From Burkholderiales bacterium (GTDB lineage: Bacteria; Pseudomonadota; Gammaproteobacteria; Burkholderiales; Burkholderiaceae_C): a stretch of 64,000 nucleotides of DNA. The DNA lies in contig JANYCG010000164.1 of the NCBI GenBank assembly GCA_025360385.1, positions 1 to 64,000 on the forward strand, written 5' to 3'. Of the stretch, positions 43,773 through 52,210 are shown in pieces. Every line of letters starts with the position of its first letter. Positions within the stretch are counted from its first letter, which is position 1. The translations under genes were made by a program, and so were the position numbers. Below the pieces are notes generated by a model. That model saw only the letters and a list, made by a program, of their open reading frames with translations. It was not told the DNA's origin and searched no databases.

Positions 43773-45119
43773 TTACAAAGTGCCGTAGCTGTGCAGTCCT
43801 GACAAAAACATGTTCACGCCCAAAAACGCAAACGTTGTCACTGCCAGGCCCGTCAGCGCCCACCAGGCCGCGACGGTGCCACGCAGGCCCTTCATGAGGC
43901 GCATGTGCAACCAGGCGGCGTAGTTGAGCCAGACGATCAACGCCCAGGTTTCTTTGGGGTCCCAGCTCCAGTAACCACCCCAGGCTTCGGCCGCCCACAA
44001 GGCGCCCAACACGGTGGCAATGGTGAAAAAGGCAAACCCGACGGCGATGGATTTGTACATCACATCGTCCAGTACATTCAAATCCGGCAGTTTTGCGGCG
44101 ATGCGTTTGCGGCCAAACAAGATGCTGGCGATGATCAAGGCAGCGATGCCAAAGTAGATTGCCCAGTAGTTGCTGCCATTGGCGACAGCTTTGGTGCGAA
44201 AGACGACGGGCTCAAAACACAAAACAATGCCCAGCAGCCACAGTGGCGCGAGTTTGTACCAGCGCGCTTCGGTGGCGTGTGATTTGATCAGGTAGGCAAA
44301 CGCCACCATCGCAGACAGGGCAAAGGTGCCGTAGCCGATGAAGTTGGCGGGCACGTGCAGTTTCATCCACCAGCTCTTCAAAGCGGGCACCAGGGGCTGG
44401 ATTTCGTGGGCTTCACGCACCACCGTGTACCACAGCAAAAACCCCACCGCCGCGCTGACGACCAGCATGACAAAGGCACCCAGGGAACGGGTTTTATATT
44501 GCGCCTCAAAGTAGAGGTAAAACGTCGCCGTCAGCCAGCAAAACAGCACAAATACTTCGTACAGATTGCTCACCGGAATGTGGCCGATGTCCGCGCCCAG
44601 CAAATAACTTTCATACCAACGCACCAGGGTGCCCGTGAGCGCCATGCCAACCGCCACCCAGACCAGGCGCGAGCCGATCAAGGCCATCGTGTCGCTTTCG
44701 CCTTTGGCAAAAATGCCGAGCCAGTAAAAAGCGGTGCTCATGAAAAACAACATGCTCATCCACAAAATGGCAGACTGGCTGGAGAGGAAGTATTTGAGCC
44801 AGAACACGGTCTCAGCGTTGGCCAGATTGCCTTGGTAGGCGTTGATGCCCAACAGCGCCGCGGCGGCCACCGCCAGCATCAACACACGCAGGGGCCGCCA
44901 AAACCAGGCCAAGGCGATTGACGATGGAATGGCCGCCAGCAAAATGCCTTTTTCGTAAACATCCATCGCAGCCGAATACCGTGAAAACGCGAAGGCGACG
45001 CCACTTGCGACCAAAAGTGCAAACAACCAGTCAAACCCATTGCGTTTGGCGAAAAAGCCTTCATTCAGGCGCATGCTGGCCATAGCAGCGGGCGGCGCGG
45101 TCGTGGTGGCGGTGTTCAT
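43773..45119 (-). CDS. ccsB: CcsB/CcsA-type cytochrome c biogenesis protein
   Basis: 448 residues with about 10 membrane segments. The WWD haem-handling motif is WGGYWSWDPKETWALIVWLN near residue 380, with conserved His residues in HVPANFIGYGTF and AWLHMRLMKG. With ResB it forms the System II cytochrome c synthase, which exports haem and attaches it to CxxCH sites. It starts 12 bases after the resB stop, forming an operon. The downstream-encoded MsrP needs no haem c, but the cytochrome c4 just upstream does. Confidence 0.92.
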   Translation of the reverse strand: MNTATTTAPPAAMASMRLNEGFFAKRNGFDWLFALLVASGVAFAFSRYSAAMDVYEKGILLAAIPSSIALAWFWRPLRVLMLAVAAAALLGINAYQGNLANAETVFWLKYFLSSQSAILWMSMLFFMSTAFYWLGIFAKGESDTMALIGSRLVWVAVGMALTGTLVRWYESYLLGADIGHIPVSNLYEVFVLFCWLTATFYLYFEAQYKTRSLGAFVMLVVSAAVGFLLWYTVVREAHEIQPLVPALKSWWMKLHVPANFIGYGTFALSAMVAFAYLIKSHATEARWYKLAPLWLLGIVLCFEPVVFRTKAVANGSNYWAIYFGIAALIIASILFGRKRIAAKLPDLNVLDDVMYKSIAVGFAFFTIATVLGALWAAEAWGGYWSWDPKETWALIVWLNYAAWLHMRLMKGLRGTVAAWWALTGLAVTTFAFLGVNMFLSGLHSYGTL

Positions 45120-45131
45120 GGTGTCAGTCTT

Positions 45132-47327
45132 TCAGGCACGTTTCAAATCCAGCAACCGGTCTTTGAGCGCATCAAATTCGCGGTCGGTGTCCATGGTTTT
45201 GCGGTTGGTCGAGAGTGCCATTGTGGCCCGAGTGCCCAAGCCTGCGTCGCTTTGAGGGGCAAGCCAGACCCAGACCCGCCGCTCGCGAATGTAAAGCATG
45301 GCAAATATTCCCAAAATCAACAAGGCGCAACCCAGGTAGACGATGTTTTTGCCCGGCGCCCGCGCCACCTGGAACACGCTGGCCTGCACCTGGTTGAAGC
45401 TTGCCAGTTGCATCGCCATCGGGGCCGGGTAGAGCGGCGCGTCGCTCAAGGCCAGCACCGCCTGCATCATGAAGCCCTGCGTTTTTTCATTCGGTTCCAG
45501 CGGTTTGAGGCCAGCCTGTTCCCGCGAGAGTTGGGCCAGTTCAAACAAGGCACCGTTCAAAATCCGCACCAACACCTCACCTGCTTTGGCACGTTCGGCT
45601 TCGGGCACGTTGGTCTCCAGAAAATCCGAGACGGCCTGCAGACCCGAATTAACTTTGCCGCCTGTATCGGTTTTGACGCCTTGGTCGCTCTGCGCGCCCG
45701 AAAAAATCTCCAGAACCCTGGCGGCTGAGGCTGCCAGTTGCCCGCTCAGCGCAGGGCGCGCCGGATCAATGGCCTGGTCGGCATAGCGCTTGACGGCCTG
45801 TTTACGCATCAAGGGGTCGTCCAGCGCCCGGCGCAAGAGCGCAAAGCCGTCCAGCGCGCCGTTCTCGTCTGCCGGCAAACGCAGGTAGCGAAACGGCTCT
45901 GACGGGCTGTCGCGGGAGCCGAACAGAAAAACCGGCAAACCGTCGCCCGTGTCCACCGGCAGCATGTAATTTTGGAATTCGCGCGCCTGGCCAGACGCGT
46001 CGCGCAGTTTGTAGCTAATGCTGGGCCCGACGTTGCGCAGGGTTTTTTTGGTGCTGACTTTGTTGGCGGCACCCAAACGCGCATCAATTGATTCACGCAG
46101 ATCGACTTTTCGGACATCCACGCCTGAGCCACTGGCCGCGCCGTTGTCGCCAAAATTTTCAACGTTGATCACTCGCAGGGCGGTGTACTCCAGTGTCATT
46201 TTTTCGGCATCGACAGGCGGGGTGCCGGCCGCATTTTTGACCAGTTGGGAGCTGCTGCCAATCGTGCCCTCAATCTCGAACGGTTTTGCAGTGGCCCCTT
46301 GCGCCTTCATGGGAAATGACCGCAGCCTGACGGTCGAGCCGCCGTCGTCAAAACTTGACTGGTAAATCTCCACGCCCTTGTAATTGGCCGGGTGGTTGAC
46401 CTCGACCCGCGCGGGCGTCTGTTCACCCGTTTGGAGGTCGTGGATGACGATCTCGCTGGCAAACAGTTTGGGCATGCCGGTGGAGTAGTACTCGACGATG
46501 AATTTTTTAAGCTCCACTGCAAATGGCAAATCCTGGATCAAGACGCCTTTGGGCTGGTTCAAAATGGCAGCGCTGGCCCGTGTACCCTCGGCCACCAGCA
46601 GGTTGGCGCGAAAGGTCGGGTTGGACTGGGCCAGACGATGCTCCGGTTTAACATCGGCAATCATGCCGCCGCCCGAATACGCGGTCTTGCCATGGAGCAA
46701 CATTTGCGCCCGCACGATCAGGTCGCCGTCCAGCAGTCCGCCAATGCATACCAGCACAATGGCGCTGTGGGCGGCCAGGTAGCCAATTTTGTTCGCGGCA
46801 CCCGCCTTGGCGGCCACCATCCAGCCCGGACTGGTACCGTTCGGCCCCGATGGGCGCGACTGGAGTTTGACCCTCCAGCCTCCGCCCGCCAACATGGCTC
46901 CAATGCGTCGGGCGGCTGCGTCGGGTGTTTCGTTCAGCACTGTCTCGGCCCGGTGCCCAAAGGCCTGCAAACTTTGTTCGCGGATGTTTTCTTTGAAGGT
47001 TTTCAGATCGACAAAAATCTTGGGGGCGTTGCGGGCGATGCACAGGGACGTACTGGTAACCAAAAACGCCAGGATCAACAAGAACCACCAGGCGCTGTAG
47101 AGCGAATACAAACCCACAGCAGAAAAAAATTCGGCCCAGAACGGACCAAACTGGTTGACATAGTTGGGGTAAGGCTCGCCCTGCTTGAGCACCGTGCCGA
47201 TGATGGAGGCGATGCAAATCAGGCTCAAGAGCGAAATTGAAAACCGCATCGACGACAGCAGTTCGACCGCCGCACGCAGGGCGCGCGGGCCGGTTCTAAG
47301 TCCTATGCCTTCAGTGGAGGCCGTCAT
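45132..47327 (-). CDS. resB: ResB-like cytochrome c biogenesis protein
   Basis: 731 residues. Three N-terminal membrane segments (FSISLLSLICIASIIGTVL; WWFLLILAFLVTSTSLCIA; LAAHSAIVLVCIGGLLDG), a large periplasmic domain, and a final membrane segment (IVYLGCALLILGIFAMLYIRERRVWVWL) ending in a short cytoplasmic tail. This topology and GYLAAHSAIVL are typical of ResB/Ccs1, the apocytochrome-binding partner of CcsB/CcsA. A 133-base gap separates it from cytochrome c4 upstream; these three genes recur together in betaproteobacteria. Confidence 0.93.
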   Translation of the reverse strand: MTASTEGIGLRTGPRALRAAVELLSSMRFSISLLSLICIASIIGTVLKQGEPYPNYVNQFGPFWAEFFSAVGLYSLYSAWWFLLILAFLVTSTSLCIARNAPKIFVDLKTFKENIREQSLQAFGHRAETVLNETPDAAARRIGAMLAGGGWRVKLQSRPSGPNGTSPGWMVAAKAGAANKIGYLAAHSAIVLVCIGGLLDGDLIVRAQMLLHGKTAYSGGGMIADVKPEHRLAQSNPTFRANLLVAEGTRASAAILNQPKGVLIQDLPFAVELKKFIVEYYSTGMPKLFASEIVIHDLQTGEQTPARVEVNHPANYKGVEIYQSSFDDGGSTVRLRSFPMKAQGATAKPFEIEGTIGSSSQLVKNAAGTPPVDAEKMTLEYTALRVINVENFGDNGAASGSGVDVRKVDLRESIDARLGAANKVSTKKTLRNVGPSISYKLRDASGQAREFQNYMLPVDTGDGLPVFLFGSRDSPSEPFRYLRLPADENGALDGFALLRRALDDPLMRKQAVKRYADQAIDPARPALSGQLAASAARVLEIFSGAQSDQGVKTDTGGKVNSGLQAVSDFLETNVPEAERAKAGEVLVRILNGALFELAQLSREQAGLKPLEPNEKTQGFMMQAVLALSDAPLYPAPMAMQLASFNQVQASVFQVARAPGKNIVYLGCALLILGIFAMLYIRERRVWVWLAPQSDAGLGTRATMALSTNRKTMDTDREFDALKDRLLDLKRA

Positions 47328-47460
47328 GGGGGGCTTGGGTGTTGCAAGGGTTAGGGTTGGCGGCCAGCACGCGCCGCTGAATCAGAATGGCACCATCAAA
47401 AAAGGCAGGCCAACCTGAAATTGGCCCGCCTTGCTTAGGCACACAAAATCTGGAAAAGTT

Positions 47461-48156
47461 CTATCGCAAACCGGCCATGTAGTCGGCGACAGCCTTGATT
47501 TCACGGTCATTCAATTTGGCGGCCACCTGTGCCATCACCACATTGTTTTTACGTGTGCCGTCCCGAAAACCCGTCAACTGCGCGACCGTGTAGTCAGCGT
47601 GCTGACCCGACAGGCGGGGGTACACCGACGGCATGCCCGCGCCATTCGGGCTGTGGCAGCCCGCACAGGCAGGCACCTGGCGATCCGAGATGCCCCCGCG
47701 GTAAATGTGTTCACCCAGCGCCACCAGGTCTTTTTCTTTGGCAAAACCGGTCTTGGCTTTCTTGGATGTCAGCCAATAGGAAATATTGCGCATGTCGTCG
47801 GCGCTCAAGGCCGAGGCGAAACCTTTCATGACGGCGTTGTTGCGTTTGCCCGACTTGAAGCCGTCGAGCTGCGCCATCAGGTACTGCGGATGTTGCTGCG
47901 CCAATTTTGGATTGGCGGGGGTGCCCGAGTTGCCGTCGGCGCCGTGGCAGGCTGCGCAGGTGGCCGAGAACAGGGCTTCACCTTTGGCCAGATCCGGTTT
48001 TGCCGGTTTGGCAGGTGCAGGCTTGGACTCAGCCTTGGTCTCAGAATGGTTTGCTGCCTTGGCCTCTTGCGCAACCGCAGAAATCGGCAAAAAAACCGCT
48101 GAAACCAAGACGGTGGAAATGACGGAGGAAAGCAAAAATTGAGCAGTGAGCTTCAT
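47461..48156 (-). CDS. Di-haem cytochrome c4
   Basis: About 231 residues. A signal peptide (MKLTAQFLLSSVISTVLVSAVFLPISAVAQ) and a charged Ala/Pro/Lys-rich linker precede two class I c-type domains. The haem sites are CAACHGADGNS and CAGCHSPNGAGMPSVYPRLSGQ; likely Met ligands lie in AVMKGFASALS and NNVVMAQVAAKL. It is a periplasmic electron carrier between the bc1 complex and terminal oxidases (family knowledge). The ATG at 48156 is preferred over one at 48192. It diverges from engB. Confidence 0.93.
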   Translation of the reverse strand: MKLTAQFLLSSVISTVLVSAVFLPISAVAQEAKAANHSETKAESKPAPAKPAKPDLAKGEALFSATCAACHGADGNSGTPANPKLAQQHPQYLMAQLDGFKSGKRNNAVMKGFASALSADDMRNISYWLTSKKAKTGFAKEKDLVALGEHIYRGGISDRQVPACAGCHSPNGAGMPSVYPRLSGQHADYTVAQLTGFRDGTRKNNVVMAQVAAKLNDREIKAVADYMAGLR

Positions 48157-48230
48157 AGGAATAGAGTGTCGAGTCGGGGGGCGCAAAACCATGTGATTCT
48201 ACAATGCCTGCACGGGATTCCCGCCAAACC

Positions 48231-48896
48231 ATGACTCAAAGCACAATCCCTCCCAACCCCACCGTTGTCGCCACAGGCTGGCTGCACACCGCCAAATTTC
48301 TGACAACAGCGCCTGAACTGCATTTTTTGCCACCGCTGGCGGTGCCTGAAATCGCCTTTGTTGGGCGCAGCAACGCCGGTAAATCGACCTGCATCAACAC
48401 CTTGACCCAGCAAAAGCAGCTCGCATTTGCCTCCAAAAAACCAGGCCGCACGCAACACATCAACCTGTTTACGCTGGGCAAGCAAGGCGTTACGGACGCC
48501 GTGCTGGCCGATTTGCCGGGTTACGGTTACGCCGCAGTGCCCAAGGCTGACAAAATCCGCTGGCAACAGGTCATGGCCAACTACCTGGTCACGCGCGAGA
48601 ACCTCAAAGCCATTGTGCTGATGTGTGACCCGCGCCATGGCCTGACGGACCTGGACGAAATTTTGCTCGACGTGGTGCGCCCGCGCGTGGCCGAAGGCCT
48701 GAAGTTTTTGGTGATCTTGACCAAGGCCGACAAGCTGAACCGCGCTGAACAGACCAAAGCCCTGTCCATCATGAAGCTGCAAGCCGGGGGCGGCGAAGTG
48801 CGGCTGTTTTCTGCGACCAAACGCATTGGGGTGGATGACGTCTCACGCTTGCTGTGGCAGTGGGTGCATCCTGAAACGCCGGTCATTGAGGTGTGA
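48231..48896 (+). CDS. engB: Ribosome biogenesis GTPase EngB/YsxC
   Basis: About 221 residues, TRAFAC-class GTPase: G1 FVGRSNAGKST, G2 region PGRTQHINLFTL, G3 DLPGYGYAAVPK, G4 LTKADKL and G5 SATKRIG. It assists late assembly of the 50S subunit. The ATG at 48231 (MTQSTIPPNP) is more family-like than that at 48204. The cytochrome c4 gene diverges with a 74-base gap; TACAAT at 48200-48205 is a candidate -10. Confidence 0.95.
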   Translation: MTQSTIPPNPTVVATGWLHTAKFLTTAPELHFLPPLAVPEIAFVGRSNAGKSTCINTLTQQKQLAFASKKPGRTQHINLFTLGKQGVTDAVLADLPGYGYAAVPKADKIRWQQVMANYLVTRENLKAIVLMCDPRHGLTDLDEILLDVVRPRVAEGLKFLVILTKADKLNRAEQTKALSIMKLQAGGGEVRLFSATKRIGVDDVSRLLWQWVHPETPVIEV

Positions 48897-48930
48897 AAGT
48901 TTGCCTCCGTCAGCCGCATCAGAGTTTTCA

Positions 48931-48990
48931 GTTGCTTCATATTACATAGCTAACTATGTAATATTGACGGGGATATATAGCGTAATTTAC
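48931..48990 (+). repeat. AT-rich dispersed repeat, copy 10, with internal palindrome
   Basis: Contains GTTGCTTCATATTACATAGC, TAACTATGTAATATTGACGG, then GGATATATAGCG. Positions 48939-48964 form a perfect 11-bp inverted repeat (ATATTACATAG / CTATGTAATAT, loop CTAA). It lies between convergent engB and an acyltransferase gene and may serve as a bidirectional 3' end signal. Confidence 0.7.
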
Positions 48991-49000
48991 TTCTGAAAAG

Positions 49001-49900
49001 TCAATACGGCGGTTTTTCTCCGTCAGGGCGGTCTTTGAAGCGTTTGTGCACCCAGTAGTATTGCGCAGGCATCGCGTTGACATAGGTCTCAAGCTGCTGG
49101 TTCATCAACCTCGTATCCTGCTCCACGTCGTCGCTTGGAAAGTCTGGCCAAGCGGGCAACACCTGAACGTCGTAGCCGCTTGCGGTCATTCGCGTGACCA
49201 CGGGAACCACTTTGGCACGACCGAGCCTGGCAAACCTGGACAGTGAGGTGACCGTTGCGGCAGGCACACCGAAAAAGGGCACAAACACCGAGTCTTTCGG
49301 GTCGTAATTCATGTCGGGCAGCAGGTACAGCGCCCGCCTGGCGCGAAGTGCGGTCACCAGCACTTTGGGGCCGTCATTTCGGTCAAACAGCTGGGTGCTG
49401 CCAAACCGGCTTCGGCCTTGGCGCACCCATTCGTCCACATCGGCATTGGTCTGGTGGGTATAAATCGTGGTGAAATTGCGTTGGATCTGCTGGGTCAGCG
49501 CCGTCCAGCCTGCGTCCAGCCCGACAAAATGTGGCGCAAAAATCACCACTGGCCGGTCGTCTAGCAGGACATCGACAACGCCAGTGAGTCGCAAACGCGT
49601 CCGAGTTGTTTGGGGGCTGCTGTGCCACAGCCAGCCCCGGTCCAGCCAGGCCTGGGCAAAATAAACAAAGGTCTGGACCGCAGTGGCGCGGCGTTGTTGC
49701 GCCGTCCAGTGCGCAAAACACAAGGCCAGGTTCACTTGAACGACGTTCCTGCGGGATGCCGCCACGCCATACAACACCCAACCGAGCAAGCGACCCAAGC
49801 CGCGCACCCATGGCAATGGCAAGTGACTCAGCAGCCGCATGAACGCGATGCCGCCCTGGCTTGCAAACCGGCTGGCGAACCTAAGGATGGCCGGTTTCAA
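49001..49900 (-). CDS. Lysophospholipid/lipid A acyltransferase (LpxL/LpxM-like), second copy
   Basis: About 299 residues, one N-terminal membrane anchor region (WVRGLGRLLGWVLYGVAA). The catalytic HxxxxD is HFVGLD in VVIFAPHFVGLDAGW, with LLPDMNYDPKDSVFVPFFGVPAAT and QYYWVHKRFKDRP near the end, as in the HtrB/LpxL family. It transfers secondary acyl chains onto lipid A. A TTG at 49900 overlaps the upstream stop (TTGA); ATG at 49840 is the alternative. In-frame sequence further upstream is a shadow of the neighbouring gene. Confidence 0.9.
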   Translation of the reverse strand: MKPAILRFASRFASQGGIAFMRLLSHLPLPWVRGLGRLLGWVLYGVAASRRNVVQVNLALCFAHWTAQQRRATAVQTFVYFAQAWLDRGWLWHSSPQTTRTRLRLTGVVDVLLDDRPVVIFAPHFVGLDAGWTALTQQIQRNFTTIYTHQTNADVDEWVRQGRSRFGSTQLFDRNDGPKVLVTALRARRALYLLPDMNYDPKDSVFVPFFGVPAATVTSLSRFARLGRAKVVPVVTRMTASGYDVQVLPAWPDFPSDDVEQDTRLMNQQLETYVNAMPAQYYWVHKRFKDRPDGEKPPY

Positions 49901-50760
49901 ATTTCCACCTTGGGCGGCTTGTAACGCGCATAACCCCACAGGTACTGCTGCGGGCAGGTGCGGATCAGGCCTTCCATCGCCGCGTTGACCTGGCGTACGG
50001 CACCTTCCAGGTCCGCGGCCAGTCCATTGCCCGTCAACGGGGTATCGCTTGCGCCTTCGGGCCGTTGCAGCGGCATCACATGCACGGTGTAGCCCCGTCC
50101 CCAAGACAAACGCTCGGCCCAAGCGATCACGATCGTCGAGTTGGTTTGCAATGCCAGGCGGACCGACAAGGTCATGGTGTAGGCGCTTCGGCCAAAAAAC
50201 GGTGACCAGATGCCTTGTCCGGCCGGGGGCACCTGGTCGGGCAGCAGGCCGACACATTCGCCGTTTTTCAGCGCCTTGATCATTTGTTTGACACCCGCCA
50301 GGGTGGTCGGCGCCGTGGCCAGGCCGGGCCGTGCGCGGGCTGTCGTCACCAGTTCGATCAGCCAGGTTTTGCGGGGCGGTCTAAACAGCACCGTCATGGG
50401 TTTGGCCACGCCATACCGCGTGGCATAGGTTTGGGCGGCAATTTCAAAACACCCCATGTGCGGCGTGAGGAAAACAATGCCTTTGCCGCGCGCCAATGCT
50501 GCGTCAACATGAGCAGAGCCGAGCAATTGCACCGGTAAAGGTCGGCCAAACCACAAACGCGGCAGTTCAGCCGTCAACTGGCCGGCCGCTCCCACCGCGC
50601 CCAGCCATTGCCGCCAGCCCATACCAGCCTGCCGCGCGTTGGCCAAAAAACGCTGGCGATACACGCCTGACACCCCAAATGCGGCCCAACCCATCAGCCA
50701 GCCGATGGCGTGGGCCAGCCACAATGGCAGGGCAGAAAATAGTTTGAAAAGGCGAATCAT
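49897..50760 (-). CDS. Lysophospholipid/lipid A acyltransferase (LpxL/LpxM-like), first copy
   Basis: About 287 residues beginning MIRLFKLFSALPLWLAHAIGW. The catalytic HxxxxE is HMGCFE in FLTPHMGCFEIAAQTYA, with RPPRKTW, LLPDQVPPAGQGIWSPFFG and CPQQYLWGYARYK typical of LpxL/HtrB. With the next gene it gives a tandem pair, perhaps adding different secondary acyl chains. The ATG at 50760 lies in the divergent promoter region of metK; the longer frame from 50844 overlaps the metK leader and is unlikely. Confidence 0.91.
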   Translation of the reverse strand: MIRLFKLFSALPLWLAHAIGWLMGWAAFGVSGVYRQRFLANARQAGMGWRQWLGAVGAAGQLTAELPRLWFGRPLPVQLLGSAHVDAALARGKGIVFLTPHMGCFEIAAQTYATRYGVAKPMTVLFRPPRKTWLIELVTTARARPGLATAPTTLAGVKQMIKALKNGECVGLLPDQVPPAGQGIWSPFFGRSAYTMTLSVRLALQTNSTIVIAWAERLSWGRGYTVHVMPLQRPEGASDTPLTGNGLAADLEGAVRQVNAAMEGLIRTCPQQYLWGYARYKPPKVEI

Positions 50761-50772
50761 CAGTGCGATAAA
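50744..50772 (+). promoter_or_regulatory. Candidate sigma-70 promoter for metK
   Basis: TTGAAA (50744-50749), a 17-base spacer and GATAAA (50767-50772) make a plausible promoter overlapping the start of the divergent acyltransferase gene. Transcription from it would give a metK leader of about 215 bases. No other good promoter was seen closer to metK. Confidence 0.45.
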
Positions 50773-50995
50773 ATGGCCGAGTCGCTGAGTTATGGAACTA
50801 CTTGCAGGGCGACGAACACCATGGCAGCTTGCAAAGGCTGTCATTGTGCCTTGTCAACTTTGGACGCGCGCTTCATCGAGCCGCCTGCGCCAAAATTGCC
50901 AAATCTGCTAAAGCGTTCGCTCGCGGCCCCAAAGCTCAAGGCAACGCAAACTTAGTGACGGTAGCGGTTGTCTCAAACTTATATGGAGCTTCAAT

Positions 50996-52183
50996 ATGGC
51001 GAACGATTTTCTTTTTACCTCTGAATCTGTCTCTGAGGGCCACCCTGACAAGGTGTCAGACCAGATTTCAGACGCAATCCTCGACGCGATTTTCAAGCAA
51101 GACCCCAAATCCCGCGTGGCTGCTGAGACCTTGTGCAACACCGGCCTGGTGGTGTTGGCAGGCGAGATCACCACCAACGCCCATGTGGACTACATCCAGG
51201 TGGCGCGTGACACCATCAAGCGCATCGGTTATGACAACACCGACTACGGCATTGACTACCGCGGCTGCGCCGTGCTGGTGGCCTACGACAAGCAATCCAA
51301 CGACATCGCCCAGGGCGTGGACCATGCGTCTGACGACCACCTGAACACCGGTGCTGGCGACCAGGGTTTGATGTTTGGTTACGCCTGCAATGAGACGCCT
51401 GAGCTGATGCCCGCGCCGATTTATTATGCCCACCGCCTGGTCGAGCGCCAGGCGCAATTGCGCAAAGACGGCCGCATGCCCTTTTTGCGCCCCGATGCCA
51501 AAAGCCAGGTCACCATGCGTTATGTTGATGGCAAGCCGCACAGCATCGACACCGTTGTCTTGAGCAGCCAGCACGACCCAAGCCAGAGTGAATCACCGAC
51601 CAAGATGAAGGCCTCTTTCATTGAAGCGGTGATCGAAGAAATCATCAAGCCGGTTCTGCCCAAAGAGTGGTTGGTGAACACGCGTTATTTGATCAACCCG
51701 ACCGGGCGTTTCGTCATTGGCGGCCCGCAAGGCGATTGCGGCCTGACCGGGCGCAAGATCATCGTCGACACCTACGGCGGTGCCTGCCCCCATGGCGGCG
51801 GCGCGTTCAGCGGCAAAGACCCGAGCAAGGTGGACCGTTCTGCCGCCTACGCCGCACGTTATGTGGCCAAGAACATTGTGGCCGCGGGTCTGGCCAAACA
51901 ATGCCAGATTCAAGTCGCCTACGCTATTGGTGTGGCGCAACCCATGAACATCACTGTCTACACCGAAGGCACGGGCGTGATTTCAGACGAAAAATTATCG
52001 GCCATTGTTTCGCGCGGTGACATCTTTGACCTGCGTCCCAAAGGCATCATCCAGATGCTCGACCTGCTGCGCCCGATCTACGAAAAAACCGCAGCTTATG
52101 GTCACTTTGGCCGTGAAGAGCCTGAGTTCACCTGGGAGCGCACGGACAAGATTGCGGCGTTGAAGGCCGCTGCGGGGCTGTAA
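50996..52183 (+). CDS. metK: S-adenosylmethionine synthetase
   Basis: 395 residues, full length. Signatures: [20 protein letters not shown] at the N-terminus, [16 protein letters not shown] (the conserved hexapeptide region), and [19 protein letters not shown], the phosphate-binding loop. It makes SAM from methionine and ATP. A GGAG lies 9 bases before the ATG. It is preceded by an unusually long non-coding leader, and followed 27 bases later by a glycosyltransferase gene. Confidence 0.97.
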   Translation: MANDFLFTSESVSEGHPDKVSDQISDAILDAIFKQDPKSRVAAETLCNTGLVVLAGEITTNAHVDYIQVARDTIKRIGYDNTDYGIDYRGCAVLVAYDKQSNDIAQGVDHASDDHLNTGAGDQGLMFGYACNETPELMPAPIYYAHRLVERQAQLRKDGRMPFLRPDAKSQVTMRYVDGKPHSIDTVVLSSQHDPSQSESPTKMKASFIEAVIEEIIKPVLPKEWLVNTRYLINPTGRFVIGGPQGDCGLTGRKIIVDTYGGACPHGGGAFSGKDPSKVDRSAAYAARYVAKNIVAAGLAKQCQIQVAYAIGVAQPMNITVYTEGTGVISDEKLSAIVSRGDIFDLRPKGIIQMLDLLRPIYEKTAAYGHFGREEPEFTWERTDKIAALKAAAGL

Positions 52184-52210
52184 GCCTTTATTGAAGCGCC
52201 CACAAGCCGG

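Noticed and set aside
49901-50257. N-terminal extension of the second acyltransferase frame
   Set aside because: The extra ~119 residues overlap the other acyltransferase gene in another frame and are Arg/Pro-rich shadow sequence; the family N-terminus starts near 49900 or 49840.
50773-50955. A 60-codon frame in the metK leader (MAESLSYGTTCR...)
   Set aside because: Its ATG would touch the candidate -10, it lacks a ribosome-binding site and has no recognisable family; it is probably non-coding.
50761-50995. SAM or SAH riboswitch upstream of metK
   Set aside because: I could not fit the conserved cores of the known SAM-I, SAM-II, SAM/SAH or SAH classes by eye, so no riboswitch is called.
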